From the NCBI GenBank assembly GCA_016709225.1, contig JADJEE010000012.1, forward strand, positions 62,001 to 126,000: 64,000 nucleotides of DNA, given 5' to 3'. This document shows positions 34,378 through 43,043 of the stretch, in pieces (position 1 is the first letter of the stretch; every line of letters starts with the position of its first letter). The notes beneath the pieces were generated by a model. That model saw only the letters and a list, made by a program, of their open reading frames with translations, was not told the origin of the DNA and did no database searches. Made by a program: the position numbers and the translations under genes. Origin of the DNA: Deltaproteobacteria bacterium (GTDB lineage: Bacteria > Myxococcota_A > Polyangia > Nannocystales > Nannocystaceae).

Positions 34378-36324
34378 ATGCGTGACACAGGAATGCTGTC
34401 GCGGTGGGTGATCGCGTGCTCACTCGTGGCGAATGGTTGCAATGACGTCGTCGAGGCCTCGGATACCGGTGAAAGCGGTGATTCGAGCACCAGCCGGACG
34501 ACGACCGACACCAGCGGTTCGACGACGACGGCGATGACCGCCGACAGCAGCGGTGGGGGCAGCACCAGCAGCGCGACCTCGGAGGCGTCGTCGAGCGAGG
34601 GCTCGAGCGGGCGCGACGACACCACCCGAGGCAGCTCGAGTTCGAGCTCGACCGGCGACGGCAGCTCGAGCTCGACCGGCGACGGCAGCTCGAGCTCGAC
34701 CGGCGACGGCAGCTCGAGCTCGACCGGCGACGGCGGCTCGAGCTCGACCGGCGACGGCGGCTCGAGCTCGACCGGCGACGGCGGCTCGAGCGGAGCCTCG
34801 TCGAGTGGTGATGCGAGGGGCACCAGCTCCGGCGATGGCGGCTCCACCGGCGGCTCGGGCTCCACCGGCGGCGCGAGCTCCGACACCGCCACCACCACCG
34901 ACGGCGGTGGCTCGGGCGGTGCCACCGACGCGAGCAGCTCTGGCGGCATCGAGCCGTCGTGTGGCAACGGCGTCGTCGAGCCCGGCGAGATCTGCGACGA
35001 CCAGGGCGAGTCGGCGGCGTGCGATCTCGACTGCACCGCGGCGTCCTGCGGCGACGCCGTGGTGAATGCCTCTGCGAGCGAGCTCTGCGATGACGGCAAC
35101 GGGGCCGATGCCGATGGCTGTGACGCCGACTGCACCACCACCGACGTGGCCGCGATCGCGGCCGGCGGCCAACACACCTGCGCGCTGTTCGACGCCGGCG
35201 CCCTGCGCTGCTGGGGTGCCGGCGCCAGTGGGGCGCTCGGGTTGGGCGACACCGCCGACATCGGCGACGACGAGGCGCCCGCGAGCACCGACGTGATCGA
35301 TCTCGGGGGCTTCGCCGCCGCGATCGGTGCCGGCTACTTCCACACCTGCGCGCTGCAGGACGACGGCTTCGTGCGCTGCTGGGGCGACTCGACCTACGGC
35401 CAGCTCGGCCTCGGCGACACCGCACACATCGGCGACGACGAGCCGCCGGCGGCGGTCGGGCCGATCGATCTCGGTGGCCCGGCGACGCAGCTGATGGTGG
35501 GCGCCTTCCACAACTGCGCCATCCTGGCCAGCGGCGACGTGGTCTGCTGGGGTGCGGGTGACCACGGGCAGCTCGGCCTCGGCAATACCGAACACATCGG
35601 CGACGACGAGCTACCCAGTACAGTCTCGACCGTCGACATCGGCGGCACGGTGCTGCAGCTGACCGCCGGCGTGCAGCACACCTGCGCGCGGCTCGACGAC
35701 GGGTCGGTGCGGTGCTGGGGCGAGGCCAGTGAGGGACAGCTCGGCTACGGCAACACCGACGATCTCGGCGACGACGAGCTGCCCGGCAGCATCGGCGTGG
35801 TCGATCTCGGCGGTGACGTGGTGGAGCAGGTGGTCGCGGGCGGCTTCCACACCTGTGCGCGGGTCCAGGACGGCGGCGTGCGCTGCTGGGGTGCGAACAA
35901 CTTCGGGCAGCTCGGCTACGGCAACACCGAGAACCTCGGCGACGACGAGCTGCCCAGCACCGCCGGGCTCGTGGACGTCGGTGGCGTCGCCATCGATCTC
36001 GCGGGCGGCTTCTTCCACAGCTGTGCGCTGCTCGAAGACGGCAGCGTGCGCTGTTGGGGCTTCGCGGACTTCGGCGAGCTCGGCCGCGGCGACACCGTCG
36101 CGATCGGCGACGATGAAGTCCCCGGAAGCGTGGCGCCGATCGACCTCGGCGGCCCCGCGGATGCACTGAACTCACGCAACGATCACACCTGCGTGCGACG
36201 GCTCGATACCCACGGCGTGCGCTGTTGGGGGCTGGGCGGTGCGGGTCGCCTCGGCTACGTCGGCGTCGACGACGTCGGCGACGACGAGGCGCCCGCCGTC
36301 ATGGGCGACGTCACCGTGTTCTGA
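34378..36324 (+). CDS. RCC1-repeat lipoprotein with long Ser/Gly linker
   Basis: 648 residues. Signal peptide ends at the lipobox VANGC; residues ~25-200 are low complexity (8-residue GSSSSTGD repeats); residues ~205-265 are the Cys-rich 'CGNGVVEPGEICDDG' type repeat known from myxobacterial surface proteins; then seven RCC1-type blades (~265-645), each with a C-A-L/R-x-x-x-G-x-V-R-C-W-G core, a G-Q-L-G-x-G-(D/N)-T turn and an extra IGDDExP loop. TACGAT lies six bases before the ATG at 34378. RCC1 propellers bind proteins; bacterial lipidated ones are of unknown role. Confidence 0.9.
   Translation: MRDTGMLSRWVIACSLVANGCNDVVEASDTGESGDSSTSRTTTDTSGSTTTAMTADSSGGGSTSSATSEASSSEGSSGRDDTTRGSSSSSSTGDGSSSSTGDGSSSSTGDGSSSSTGDGGSSSTGDGGSSSTGDGGSSGASSSGDARGTSSGDGGSTGGSGSTGGASSDTATTTDGGGSGGATDASSSGGIEPSCGNGVVEPGEICDDQGESAACDLDCTAASCGDAVVNASASELCDDGNGADADGCDADCTTTDVAAIAAGGQHTCALFDAGALRCWGAGASGALGLGDTADIGDDEAPASTDVIDLGGFAAAIGAGYFHTCALQDDGFVRCWGDSTYGQLGLGDTAHIGDDEPPAAVGPIDLGGPATQLMVGAFHNCAILASGDVVCWGAGDHGQLGLGNTEHIGDDELPSTVSTVDIGGTVLQLTAGVQHTCARLDDGSVRCWGEASEGQLGYGNTDDLGDDELPGSIGVVDLGGDVVEQVVAGGFHTCARVQDGGVRCWGANNFGQLGYGNTENLGDDELPSTAGLVDVGGVAIDLAGGFFHSCALLEDGSVRCWGFADFGELGRGDTVAIGDDEVPGSVAPIDLGGPADALNSRNDHTCVRRLDTHGVRCWGLGGAGRLGYVGVDDVGDDEAPAVMGDVTVF
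34630..34790 (+). repeat. Tandem 24-bp repeat (GSSSSTGD linker)
   Basis: Units of GGC(A/G)GCTCGAGCTCGACC plus GGCGAC follow each other at 34660, 34684, 34708, 34732, 34756, with partial units on either side. The codons are kept in frame, so expansion or contraction would change linker length by 8 residues per unit. The A/G change splits the array into two subtypes. Confidence 0.85.
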
Positions 36325-36334
36325 CGGCGTCGCG

Positions 36335-36523
36335 TCAACGACCGAACAGCTGCCGCAGCCATCCGCCGCCGCCGCCCGCCGGGTCGGCCTTGCCGTCCTG
36401 CGCGGTCTCGCGGCAGCGGCAACGCTCGGCCGCGGGCACGTCACCCAGGACCTGCTCGATGTGCGCGCCGCAGCCGGCGAAGGTGGGACGCTTGCAGGTT
36501 GGACATTGGACTCGTCGACACAT
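36335..36523 (-). CDS. Small CxxC zinc-ribbon-like protein
   Basis: 62 residues, MCRRVQCPTCKRPTFAGC followed by GAHIEQVLGDVP and RCRC. This is the short, widely conserved M-C-R-x-x-x-C-x-x-C-x-x-P-x-(W/F)-x-G-C-G-x-H-I-E family found in many bacteria; its function is not known. Two CxxC-type pairs suggest zinc or a redox disulfide. Its ATG overlaps the stop of the thioredoxin gene by one base (TGATG), so the two are made together and a redox partnership is plausible but unproven. Confidence 0.85.
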   Translation of the reverse strand: MCRRVQCPTCKRPTFAGCGAHIEQVLGDVPAAERCRCRETAQDGKADPAGGGGGWLRQLFGR

Positions 36524-36909
36524 CACGCACCTCCCATGGGGGCTTGCGACGCCCCTCGTTCGAGCTCGATCGTTCGCCGCACCTCGTCCATGTCGAGCGC
36601 GGCCACCTTGCGAAGAACCTCGTCGAGCACGCCACCGGGCACCGCGCCCGCTTGCTGCAGCAACAGGACGCCGTCGCGCAGCACCAGCAGCGTCGGAATC
36701 GATCGGATGCCGAACGCCGCCGCCAGACCCGGCTCGGCCTCGGTGTCGATCTTGCCGAACACCACGCCGGGGTGCCGCGCGGCCGCAGCCTCGAACACCG
36801 GTGCGAACATCCGGCACGGGCCGCACCAGGCTGCCCATACGTCGAGCAGCACCGTGCCCTGGCCCACGATCGCCTCGAAGTTCGACTCCGTCACCGTCAC
36901 GACTGCCAT
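36523..36909 (-). CDS. Thioredoxin
   Basis: 128 residues. Active site WCGPC within VWAAWCGPCRMFAPVF, cis-proline segment SIPTLLVLRDG, and the acidic residues of the fold (LLDVW, KIDTEAEP). No signal peptide, so cytoplasmic. About 20 residues longer at the C-terminus than canonical thioredoxin (DMDEVRRTIELERG). Reduces disulfides in client proteins using thioredoxin reductase. Coupled by TGATG to the small CxxC protein downstream. Confidence 0.93.
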   Translation of the reverse strand: MAVVTVTESNFEAIVGQGTVLLDVWAAWCGPCRMFAPVFEAAAARHPGVVFGKIDTEAEPGLAAAFGIRSIPTLLVLRDGVLLLQQAGAVPGGVLDEVLRKVAALDMDEVRRTIELERGASQAPMGGA

Positions 36910-36954
36910 GCGCTGGACTCCCCGCAGGTGGGAGCCGCGGGCGACGAAAAGGAT

Positions 36955-37797
36955 TCAGCCCGACGTGGGGCCGAGCAGGCCGCGCAGCGCGACCCGCACG
37001 CTGGCCTGCACCGCCGGCGGGACCGCCGTCGTCGGCCCGGCGGTGCGACACAGCGCCAGCGTTCGCTTGAGCGAGTCGCAGGCGCCGCGGCAGCGCTCGC
37101 AGCCCGCCAAGTGGCGCTCCATCTGCGCGCACACGTCCGCGCTGATCTCGTCCTCGAGGTGCTGGGAGAAGGTCGTGAGTACGTCGGGGCAGCTGGTCGC
37201 GGCCGCCGGCGGCGCGACCCCCAACGACGGCGCGAGCGCGGCACGTACGGCCAGGCGCGCGCGATGAAGTCGGCTCTTCACCGCCGCGACGCCGATGCCG
37301 AGCACCTCGGCGACCTCGGGCGCGGTGAGCCCCTCGACATCTCGCAGCACCAGCACCTCGCGCTGCGCCGGATCGAGCGCGGCGATCGCCTGCTCGACGG
37401 CCTGCTCGATCTGCCGGCCCGCGACGGCCTCGTCGGGCGCGCGCGCGCCATCGGGCACGCGCTCGACCTCGTCGGCGGCCTCGCGCTCGACCGATGCGGG
37501 ACCGTGGGGCGCGAACTTGCTGCGGCGGCGCTTCTTCGCGCAGTAGCTCCGCGCAACCACGTACAGCCATGTGGAGAGCGAGGACGCGCCACGGAACTCC
37601 CGCACGCCGCGGGCCATCGCGAGCAACGTCTCCTGCAGGACATCGCGGGCGTCCTCGGGATCGCGGCACATGCGTAACCCGAAGCGATAGATCCGTGCCT
37701 GCTGCCGCTCGAGCAATTGCTCGAGCGCGGCGCGATCCCCCTCGCGGGCGGCGGTCAGCAGCGCTTCGTCGGTGGCTGGCGTCGGGGACTCGCTCAC
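36955..37797 (-). CDS. ECF sigma factor with fused zinc-finger anti-sigma-like tail
   Basis: 280 residues from a GTG at 37797. Region 2 (~30-95: LEQLLERQQARIYRFGLRMC, PEDARDVLQETLLAM, STWLYVVARSYC), region 4 (~135-190: LDPAQREVLVLRDVEGLTAPEVAEVLG, AAVKSRLHRAR), then a zf-HC2 motif H-x3-C-x2-C at MERHLAGCERCRGAC, preceded by LTTFSQHLEDEIS. Zinc fingers of this kind normally sit in a separate anti-sigma factor. Here one protein carries both, so self-inhibition released by redox or metal changes is likely. A GTG further upstream cannot be excluded. Confidence 0.9.
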   Translation of the reverse strand: MSESPTPATDEALLTAAREGDRAALEQLLERQQARIYRFGLRMCRDPEDARDVLQETLLAMARGVREFRGASSLSTWLYVVARSYCAKKRRRSKFAPHGPASVEREAADEVERVPDGARAPDEAVAGRQIEQAVEQAIAALDPAQREVLVLRDVEGLTAPEVAEVLGIGVAAVKSRLHRARLAVRAALAPSLGVAPPAAATSCPDVLTTFSQHLEDEISADVCAQMERHLAGCERCRGACDSLKRTLALCRTAGPTTAVPPAVQASVRVALRGLLGPTSG

Positions 37798-38039
37798 GGC
37801 TCCACGGGGCTCGCCTGCGTATGTCCCACGAAATCGCGGTGGCGGCCACGTCGACACGTCCGCGCCAACCCAGCGAGGGGAATCGACCGAGCGCCGCGCG
37901 CCACGAGGGCGTCCCAGGGTGGACCTCGGCGCTCGGGCCCACGGCCCCATGTGCCGCGCGCGTCGCGTCAAGCCGATGGGCGCACCGCCGATGGTTGCTG
38001 GCGCGCCGTCGTCGATGCGGCGCGAGCGGTCGACCCCCG

Positions 38040-41000
38040 ATGATCTTCGAAGACCCGACGCGACGACGACGACGATGGAGCTCCCGACTCGCCCTCGCCG
38101 TCGTCACGGCGGCGGCGCTGGTGGGACTCGGGGTGCTCGCAGGGCGAGCGCTGCCCACCGCGCGCAGCCTGCCGGCGACCGTGGTGGCCCCGCACGCCAC
38201 GACCACGTGGGCCGAATCGCCGCCGTCCGACCCGACGGGCCCGGACGACGACGCGATCGCACCGCCGCCGACGCGCGAGTACCTCGCGCTGCTGCGGGCC
38301 CGCGAGCAGGCGGCCGATCGCGCGCTCGCCCGCATCGACGACGCCGCGCTGCCGCTGCCCGAGGGCACCCACCTGGTCTTCCACGTCGACGCCCCCGACG
38401 CCGACGCCAGCGTCGTTGCGCACGCCGAGGACATCGACGCGATCTCGCCCGATTGGTTCCGCGTGCGCGGGGCCGACTGCACCGTCGAAGTGATGCCCGG
38501 TGCGGGCCACGAACCGCGCCCTTCCCACGCGCTGCTGCTCCCGCGCGTGGCCAACCTCGACGGCGATCGCTGGACCAGTGCCGAGACCTCGAGCTTGCTG
38601 GCCGACGACGACGCCCGCGCCTGCGTCGCGTCGACGCTGGCGGCGGAGCTCATCGAGCGCGGCGCCGACGGGGTCAACCTCGACCTCGAGGCGCTCGCAC
38701 CCGAGGACGCCGGCGGTGTGGTGCAGCTGCTCGTCGAGCTGCGCGAGGCCCTGCACCCTGCCGGGTTGCGCGTGACCATCGACGTCGCGGCCGGCGATCC
38801 CGCGTTCGACCTCGCCCGCATCGATCGAGTCGCCGACGCCGTGGTGTTGATGGCCTACGACCAGCACCACGCCGACGGTGCGCCTGGCCCGATCGCGGCG
38901 CGTGCATGGCTGGGCCAGCAGGTCGACTCCGCACTGGCCGCGATCGACCGCGAGCGTCTGGTCGTCGCGCTCGGCGGCTACTGCTACGACTGGCCGCGCA
39001 GCGGCGCTGCAACCTCGCGCACACTGGACGAGGCGTGGATCCTCGCGGCGCGCCACGGCCTACGCCCGCGGACCGTCGCTGAGACCGGCAACCTCGCGTT
39101 CGCCTACGATGGCGATGCGGGCGAGCATCGCGTGTGGTGCCTCGATGCCGCCGCAGGCGCCGACGCGCTGGCGTCGCTCGATGCCCGCGGGCTGCACCGC
39201 ACGGCGCTGTGGCGCGCCGGCACCGAGGACACGCAGTGGTGGCCGGTGCTCCGCGCCGCCACGCCCGAGGGCCGCGCCGCCGCGCTCCGCCAACTCCCGG
39301 CGCCCGCCGGAGTCGTGACGCAGGGCCGCGGCGACGTCATCGTGCGGCAGGCGGAGCGTCGGTCGGGTCGACGGGTGGTCGAGCTCGACGCGGCTGGCTT
39401 CGTGCGCAGCGCCGAGCTCGAGCCACCGCATCCGACGCTGTTGCAGCGCGTCGGCGATACGGAAGGCGCCGGCGTCGTGCTGACGTTCGACGACGGACCG
39501 GATCCGACCTGGACGCCGGCGCTGCTCGACGCCCTGGCCGAGCTGCGGGCCCCGGCGAGCTTCTTCGTGGTCGGCGAGCAGGCGCTCGCGCATCCCGAGC
39601 TGGTGCGACGCGCCGCCGCCGACGGCCACGTGGTCGCGAGCCACAGCTGGAGTCACCCCGACATGGCCGCGCTGCCGCGCGCCGACGCCGACGGCGAGCT
39701 CGAGCGCACCGCACGGCTGCTCGAGGCCCTGCTGGGCCACGGGGTGTTGTTCTACCGCGCACCCTTCACCGCGTCGTTCGACGATGCCGACGCCGATCAA
39801 GTCGAGCAGCACGCCGCGGCCTTCGACCACGGCTACGCCTACGTCGCGGCGTCGGTCGACCCCGCCGACTGGGACCACGCCGACGCCGATGCGATCGTCG
39901 CGCGCGTGCTGGCGCAGGTCGACGACGGCGGCCGCGTGGTGGTCCTGCACGACGGCGGTGGCGATCGCGGGGCCACCGTGGAGGCCGTGCGTCGCCTGGT
40001 GCCGGAGCTCGCGCGACGCGGCCATCCCATCATCGGGCTCGACAGCTACCTCGGGCACCCGCCCGCCGCGCTGGCGCCCGCCCTGCCCCTGCCCCACGCG
40101 GCGATCGGCGTCGCCAACGGCGTGTGGTCTTCGCTCTACGCCGGCTCGGCCGCCGTGCTGCCGTGGCTGTTCGCGATCTGCACCGCGCTCGCGGCCGCGC
40201 GGATCGTCGCGCTGGCGGGGCTGGTCCTGCGACGCCCACCGGCGCAGCCCCGCCGCGCGCCGCCGCGGCGACCGCTGGTCAGCGTGCTGCTGCCGTCGTT
40301 CAACGAAGCCGCGGTGATCGAGTCGAGCGTGCGGTCGTTGCTCGCCGGCGACTACGGTGAGCTCGAGGTGATCGTCATCGACGACGGCTCCACGGACGAC
40401 ACCGCCGCGATCGCACTGCGCCTGGCCCGCGAGGACCACCGCGTCCGCTGCCTGCGCAAGCCCAACGGTGGCAAGGCCTCGGCTGCCAACCTCGGCATCG
40501 CCGCGGCGCGCGGCGAGATCATCGTGGCCGTCGATGCCGACACTCAGATCGCCGCGGACGCCATCGCCCGCATGGTCGCGCACTTCGACGATCCCGAGGT
40601 CGTGGCGGTGTGCGGCAACGTCGAGGTCGGCAACGTCTGCTCGGCGCTGACCGCCTTCCAGGCCATCGAGTACATCACCAGCCAGAACTTCGACCGCCGC
40701 GCCTTCGCGGCACTCAACTGCATCGGCGTGGTCCCCGGCGCCCTCGGTGCGTGGCGACGCAGCGCCGTGCAGGCGGTCGGCGGCTACAGCCACGACACCC
40801 TCGTCGAGGACGCCGATCTCACGCTCACGGTGCTGCGCAGCGGCGGTCGCATCACCTACGAGCCGCGCGCGGTCGGTCGTACCGAGGCACCACTGTCGCT
40901 GGGCGCGCTGTGGAAGCAGCGCTTCCGCTGGACCTACGGTACCTACCAGTGCCTCGCGAAGCACCGCGGTGCGCTGCTGCGCGGCACGCTCGGCTGGGTC

Positions 41001-41366
41001 GCGCTGCCCAACGTGCTGCTGTTCCAGGTGCTGTTCCCGCTGGTCAGCCCCATCGGCGACGCCGCACTGCTGTTCGCGCTCGCGACCGGCTCGTGGAGCG
41101 CCGTGCTTTCGGGCTACCTCGGGTTCCTCGCCATGGATCTACTGGCCTCGGTGCTGGCGTTCGCGCTCGACCGCAAGCCCATGCGCTGGCTGCCGCTGCT
41201 GCTGATCCAGCGCTTCACGTACCGCCAGTTCCTCTACCTGGTGAGCCTGCGGGCGATGATTGCCGTGCTCGCGGGTGGGCGCCACGGCTGGCGCAAGCTG
41301 GAGCGCACCGCGACGGTCATTCCGTTGGGCGCGCCGCAGACGGCGACGCTCGATCGCGCGGCGTGA
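38040..41366 (+). CDS. GH18-like / polysaccharide deacetylase / GT2 glycosyltransferase fusion
   Basis: 1108 residues. A membrane anchor at ~14-38 is followed by a GH18-like barrel with the catalytic motif D210-G-V-N-L-D-L-E217. A NodB/CE4 deacetylase begins at LTFDDGPDP (~481) and has SHSWSHPDM for the zinc histidines. Two membrane helices (~700-735) lead to a family-2 glycosyltransferase: VSVLLPSFNEA (~747), IDDGSTDD, DADT, EDADLTLTVL and the QRFRW (QxxRW) motif, then several helices. Together this could synthesise, export, deacetylate and trim a beta-linked amino-sugar polymer, as PgaB/PgaC do separately. The polymer is not known from the sequence. Confidence 0.92.
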   Translation: MIFEDPTRRRRRWSSRLALAVVTAAALVGLGVLAGRALPTARSLPATVVAPHATTTWAESPPSDPTGPDDDAIAPPPTREYLALLRAREQAADRALARIDDAALPLPEGTHLVFHVDAPDADASVVAHAEDIDAISPDWFRVRGADCTVEVMPGAGHEPRPSHALLLPRVANLDGDRWTSAETSSLLADDDARACVASTLAAELIERGADGVNLDLEALAPEDAGGVVQLLVELREALHPAGLRVTIDVAAGDPAFDLARIDRVADAVVLMAYDQHHADGAPGPIAARAWLGQQVDSALAAIDRERLVVALGGYCYDWPRSGAATSRTLDEAWILAARHGLRPRTVAETGNLAFAYDGDAGEHRVWCLDAAAGADALASLDARGLHRTALWRAGTEDTQWWPVLRAATPEGRAAALRQLPAPAGVVTQGRGDVIVRQAERRSGRRVVELDAAGFVRSAELEPPHPTLLQRVGDTEGAGVVLTFDDGPDPTWTPALLDALAELRAPASFFVVGEQALAHPELVRRAAADGHVVASHSWSHPDMAALPRADADGELERTARLLEALLGHGVLFYRAPFTASFDDADADQVEQHAAAFDHGYAYVAASVDPADWDHADADAIVARVLAQVDDGGRVVVLHDGGGDRGATVEAVRRLVPELARRGHPIIGLDSYLGHPPAALAPALPLPHAAIGVANGVWSSLYAGSAAVLPWLFAICTALAAARIVALAGLVLRRPPAQPRRAPPRRPLVSVLLPSFNEAAVIESSVRSLLAGDYGELEVIVIDDGSTDDTAAIALRLAREDHRVRCLRKPNGGKASAANLGIAAARGEIIVAVDADTQIAADAIARMVAHFDDPEVVAVCGNVEVGNVCSALTAFQAIEYITSQNFDRRAFAALNCIGVVPGALGAWRRSAVQAVGGYSHDTLVEDADLTLTVLRSGGRITYEPRAVGRTEAPLSLGALWKQRFRWTYGTYQCLAKHRGALLRGTLGWVALPNVLLFQVLFPLVSPIGDAALLFALATGSWSAVLSGYLGFLAMDLLASVLAFALDRKPMRWLPLLLIQRFTYRQFLYLVSLRAMIAVLAGGRHGWRKLERTATVIPLGAPQTATLDRAA

Positions 41367-41414
41367 CGGCGAGGCGCCCACGCAGCAAGTGGACACGTCG
41401 CGTTCATCCACGGC

Positions 41415-42968
41415 TCAGTACTCCCGCTCGCCGTCGTCGTCGGCGAACGTCACGGCGTAGAGATCGCGGCGACGGTCGTGCCAGGTCCGCACCGATCCGG
41501 TGCGGAACGATCGCTGCAGCGTCGCCATGTCGAGGTCGTGGACCAGCATGACCTCGGCGTTCGGGGTCGCCTCCGCCGCGATGCCGTCGCAGGGGAAGGG
41601 AATGTCCGAGGGCGTGAGGATCGCCGACTGGGCGTAGTGGATGTCGGCGCCCTCGACCATCGGCAGGTTGCCGACCGCGCCGGCGGTCACGCAGTAGACG
41701 TGGTTCTCGATGCAGCGCGCCAGCGCGCACGAGCGCACGCGGATGTGCGCCGAGCGGATGTCGGTGTTGTAGGGCACGAACAGCACCTTCGCGCCCTTCG
41801 CCGCGGCCACCCGCGCCAGCTCGGGGAACTCGACGTCGTAGCAGATGAGGATCGAGACCAGCCCGCAGTCGGTCTCGATGGCTTCGACGCGATTGCCCGG
41901 CGAGACCCCCCACCAGCGACTCTCCGACGGCGTGATGTGGATCTTGTGCTGCTCGGCGATCGAGCCGTCGCGTCGGAACAGGTACGCGACGTTGAACAGG
42001 CGATCGCCGACCACGTTGAGGTGGGTGCCGGCGACGATGTTCACGTTGAAACGAATCGCCATGTCGACGAACGCGTCGACGTAGCCCTGCGTGAACTCGC
42101 TGAGACGACGGGCCGCCAGCCCTGGGCGCTCCGCGGGTACCAGCGACAGCAGCTGGTTGGTCAGGAGCTCGGGGAACAGCACGAAATCGGCGCGGTAGTC
42201 CGATGCGGTCTCGACGAAGAAGCGACACTGCTTCACGAACGCATCGAAGTCCGCGACCGTGCGCATCTGGTACTGCACCGCGCAGACCCGGATGCGCTCG
42301 CGGGCGGTCGCACGCGAGTGCGCGGGCGCGTAGTTGGGGTTCAACCACTCCATCAGCACCGCGTGGCCACGGGACTCGCGGTCGCTGGGCAGGTACTCCG
42401 GCAGCACGCGGATCAGCACGAAGCCATTGGCGACCTGAGCGGTGAGCACGGGGTCGCGCAGTCGCTTGTCGAGCACGCTGCGCACGTAGGCGTCGGCGTC
42501 GAGCCGATCGGCATGCGCGGCGTAGCCGGGGATGCGCCCGGCGATGAGCATGCGCCGGAGGTTGCGCGAGGTGACCAGACGTTGGCGGGCCTCGTACAGG
42601 CGTCGGGCCAGGCGCAGGCCCTGATGCTCGGGATGCACCGCGATGTCGATGCCGTACAGCGAGTCACCGTCGGGGTTGTGGTTGCCGATGCGTCCGCCGT
42701 CGCAGGCTTGGGCGAAGGTGTGGCGGCCCTCGTAGTCGCGGCCGTCGACCAACAGCGAGCTCGAGGTCGCCACCAGCTGGCCGTCGACCTCGACGCCGAT
42801 CTGGCCCTCCGGGAAGATGCGAAGCTGGCTCTCGAACTGCTCGGCCGACCACGGCGCCATGCCCGGGAAGCACAGTGCGTGCAGCGCCTGGACCCCGGCC
42901 AGATCGGCCGGCAGCAGCGGTCGCAAGATCACGCTGCGCTTGCTCTTCTTCGCAGGACGGCCACTCAT
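41415..42968 (-). CDS. GNAT acetyltransferase / carbon-nitrogen hydrolase fusion
   Basis: 517 residues. N-terminal GNAT domain (~12-190: LRPLLPADLAGVQALHALCFPG, GIDIAVHPEHQGLRLARRLYEAR), C-terminal nitrilase-superfamily domain (~228-510) with the catalytic triad Glu in FPELLTNQ, Lys in QHKIHITPSE and Cys in LICYDVEFPE. This two-domain protein occurs in many bacteria and probably amidates or deamidates a small molecule after acetylation; the reaction is not established. Convergent with the fusion glycosyltransferase and divergent from yihY. Confidence 0.9.
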   Translation of the reverse strand: MSGRPAKKSKRSVILRPLLPADLAGVQALHALCFPGMAPWSAEQFESQLRIFPEGQIGVEVDGQLVATSSSLLVDGRDYEGRHTFAQACDGGRIGNHNPDGDSLYGIDIAVHPEHQGLRLARRLYEARQRLVTSRNLRRMLIAGRIPGYAAHADRLDADAYVRSVLDKRLRDPVLTAQVANGFVLIRVLPEYLPSDRESRGHAVLMEWLNPNYAPAHSRATARERIRVCAVQYQMRTVADFDAFVKQCRFFVETASDYRADFVLFPELLTNQLLSLVPAERPGLAARRLSEFTQGYVDAFVDMAIRFNVNIVAGTHLNVVGDRLFNVAYLFRRDGSIAEQHKIHITPSESRWWGVSPGNRVEAIETDCGLVSILICYDVEFPELARVAAAKGAKVLFVPYNTDIRSAHIRVRSCALARCIENHVYCVTAGAVGNLPMVEGADIHYAQSAILTPSDIPFPCDGIAAEATPNAEVMLVHDLDMATLQRSFRTGSVRTWHDRRRDLYAVTFADDDGEREY

Positions 42969-43043
42969 CCCGCGGAGCGTGCCAGCTCCGCGCACGAAAC
43001 GCACGGCGTGTCTGCGGTCGGCGAACGCTGGTAGCCTCGCGCG

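Noticed and set aside
39060..40964. 634-residue frame antisense to the GH18-CE4-GT2 fusion, and a similar one at 59202-61046
   Set aside because: Arg/Gly/His-rich shadow frames without motifs opposite well-supported genes.
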